A stretch of 33,824 nucleotides of DNA, from positions 266 through 34,089 of the forward strand of contig JAKJAC010000003.1 of the NCBI GenBank assembly GCA_022707705.1. Direction: 5' to 3'. This DNA comes from Chloroflexota bacterium. GTDB taxonomy: Bacteria; Chloroflexota; Anaerolineae; B4-G1; SLSP01. The translations under genes and the position numbers were made by a program. The stretch's first letter is position 1. Each line of letters starts with the position of its first letter. Below are positions 32,428-33,824 of this stretch, in pieces. The notes beneath the pieces were generated by a model. That model was not told where the DNA came from and ran no database searches. It saw only the letters and a program-made list of their open reading frames with translations.

Positions 32428-32922
32428 ATGGATACTGAAAATGAAGTTCGCGAAGCACCGATTCCCGCTGCAACCCCGGCGCCAGTGGCGCCATCTGTGC
32501 AGCCACCCGCCCCACTCTCGCCGGCGGATGAACGCCTATGGGCAATGTTAGCGCATCTGAGCGTGTTGCTGAATCTGGTGACCGGTTTCCTGGGTGTGGG
32601 CGCCGCGCTGATTATCTACCTGGCTTATCGTGGGCGCTCGCGCTACGTGGCCTATCAGGCTCTGCAAGCGCTGATCTTCCAACTGGTCTTCTGGGGCGGC
32701 GGTGGGCTGTTGATTGGACTGGTCTGGGCAGTGACTGGCTTGCTCATCCCTATCCTGGTCGGCTTGCTGTTGGTTCCCATTGCCATCGTTGCTACGATTG
32801 TCCTGGCAGCGTTCCCCGTAATCGCGGTGATCTATGGCGTGATTGGTGGGCTTCAGTGCAACGGCGGCGAGGATTTCCGCTACTGGCTTATCGGCGATTG
32901 GGCGCTCAACTTGCTCAACTAG
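32428..32922 (+). CDS. DUF4870-like small membrane protein
   Basis: The 164-aa product has a Pro/Ala-rich cytoplasmic tail (~10-33), then PADERLWAMLAHLSVLLNL, the typical start of DUF4870 proteins, and three to four hydrophobic segments. Family hallmarks FLGVGAALIIYLAYRGRSRYVAYQALQAL are split here around a conserved basic turn (YRGRSRYV). Function is unknown. AAAGGAG 10 nt upstream supports the start. It follows the amrA stop by 97 bp. It is followed by a terminator. Confidence 0.82.
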   Translation: MDTENEVREAPIPAATPAPVAPSVQPPAPLSPADERLWAMLAHLSVLLNLVTGFLGVGAALIIYLAYRGRSRYVAYQALQALIFQLVFWGGGGLLIGLVWAVTGLLIPILVGLLLVPIAIVATIVLAAFPVIAVIYGVIGGLQCNGGEDFRYWLIGDWALNLLN

Positions 32923-32961
32923 CTGCTGGTAGCCTGCAGAAACCGGCAATGTATTCGACGG

Positions 32962-32992
32962 CAACGTGACCCTCATGAAGAGGGTCACGTTG
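32962..32992 (+). terminator. Perfect 13-bp hairpin terminator
   Basis: CAACGTGACCCTC (32962-32974) and its exact complement (32980-32992) surround a 5-nt loop, 40 nt after the DUF4870-like stop. TTGCTTAT follows. It separates that gene from the lipoprotein gene. Confidence 0.75.
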
Positions 32993-33027
32993 TTGCTTAT
33001 GTGGGGTGCAGAACAGGGAGGGGGCTT

Positions 33028-33824
33028 ATGAAACCCGGGAATATTGCTCTTTGGTTCTGGATTGGACTTGCGCTAGTCCTGACGGCGTGTGGTACAACCG
33101 GTGGGGTTGCCGAATCTCCCTCTCCTGCGGCGACCGCCACGGTACCTCAAGAGCTTGCCGTTGTCACGCCAACCATGCCAGCGACTCCCGTGGCGCCCTC
33201 ACCTGCGCCCACCTCAACTTTGGCGCCTACTGCAACCCCAGTCAAGGTTACATCCGATGAACCAGCTATTCTGACTCGAACCGTCACCATCACGCCGGAA
33301 GCTTATCTGCCTACCGTAATGAGGAATTGGGCGCTTGCCGTCTACGAAACGCAGACCACGTTGAACAGCTACGATTGGGAACAGGCATTACGCCCTTCTG
33401 ATCCTGGAGCGCCCTACTATCCCTATCATAGCCTTGATATGGGGGCTGTTGGTCCACCCGAAACGCGCACCTATACCGTGGTGGTTCTGGAGAACAGCTA
33501 CACGCGCATCACGGTATTGCCGTATTTGGGCGGGCGTATTTTGCGTTGGGAGGACCGTCTCACCGGACAGAAATTGACTTACGAGAATCCCGTCATCATG
33601 CCCGTCAACGCGAACTGGGGCTATCGGGGTTGGTGGTTGGCGACAGGTGGTGTGGAATGGGCTTTCCCGGTAGAGGAGCACGGGCTCAATGAGTATCTTC
33701 CCTGGGAGTACCAATTGCTTTCAGGGGATAATTGGCGGGGGGTGCGCGTCTGGCACACCGATTGGCGCACCGGGATGCTGATCGAGATGACGCTGCAACT
33801 CTACGGCGGTGATAACAGCCTGGT
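33028..33824 (+). CDS. Lipoprotein with DUF5107-like domain (3' end outside window)
   Basis: The frame is open from the ATG at 33028 (GGGAGGGGG ribosome site) to the window end, so the gene is cut off. The N-terminus is a lipoprotein signal (hydrophobic ~6-19, lipobox LTAC, Cys21) followed by a ~50-residue Pro/Thr/Ala linker. The visible domain has YTVVVLENSYTRITVLPYLGGRI-type strands (positions ~148-170, quoted in parts: VVLENSYTRITVLPYLGGR) and tryptophan-rich NANWGYRGWW, matching DUF5107/galactose-mutarotase-like proteins thought to bind sugars. The function is unproven. It lies after a terminator, so it starts its own transcript. Confidence 0.8.
   Translation, partial: MKPGNIALWFWIGLALVLTACGTTGGVAESPSPAATATVPQELAVVTPTMPATPVAPSPAPTSTLAPTATPVKVTSDEPAILTRTVTITPEAYLPTVMRNWALAVYETQTTLNSYDWEQALRPSDPGAPYYPYHSLDMGAVGPPETRTYTVVVLENSYTRITVLPYLGGRILRWEDRLTGQKLTYENPVIMPVNANWGYRGWWLATGGVEWAFPVEEHGLNEYLPWEYQLLSGDNWRGVRVWHTDWRTGMLIEMTLQLYGGDNSL

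Overview
The window looks like chromosomal DNA from a member of the Chloroflexota, probably Anaerolineae- or Caldilineae-like. The evidence is the fused glycosyltransferase plus 'Chlor_Arch_YYY' (DUF2298) membrane protein, a bacterial Elp3, an exported lamin-tail/DUF11/phospholipase-D protein, abundant Thr/Pro-rich lipoprotein leaders and an AmmeMemoRadiSam gene trio. No rRNA, tRNA, CRISPR array or phage module was seen. The phylum assignment is an inference from gene content, not from a marker gene.

Region 1 (1-6883, + strand) is a phosphate-starvation locus: the 3' part of a PhoR-type sensor kinase, a terminator, a four-repeat Pho box, then pstS-pstC-pstA-pstB, a thioredoxin-type arsenate reductase and phoU. 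Notable details are the 11-bp-period Pho box, a perfect stem-loop between pstS and pstC, a TTG start for pstC, an enlarged PstA, and a 14-bp perfect inverted repeat inside the arsenate reductase gene.

Region 2 (6890-18298) is mixed. It holds elp3 (-), a repeat-rich intergenic segment, a SAM methyltransferase and a small putative lipoprotein (+), a 1659-residue glycosyltransferase/DUF2298 fusion (-), and a glgA - GH57 glycan operon (-).

Region 3 (18299-26934) starts with a 520-bp intergenic segment carrying a tandem array of a 14-bp palindrome and a long hairpin. It continues with a large exported LTD/DUF11/PLD protein (+), a DMT-family exporter (-), a small membrane-anchored protein (+), and a three-gene operon read leftward: M24 peptidase, winged-helix AAA+ ATPase, glycerophosphodiester phosphodiesterase.

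Region 4 (26935-33824) begins with an intact IS4-superfamily insertion sequence between the divergent M24 peptidase operon and an S1-domain (RpsA-like) gene. The AmmeMemoRadiSam trio follows (radical SAM, MEMO-like, AMMECR1-like), then a DUF4870-like membrane protein, a terminator and the 5' part of a DUF5107-like lipoprotein that runs off the window.

Across regions, four genes (elp3, the methyltransferase, the DUF2298 fusion, the small membrane protein) have a good -10 hexamer 6-7 nt before the ATG. This suggests leaderless transcripts in this organism. Genes inside operons instead carry clear Shine-Dalgarno sequences.
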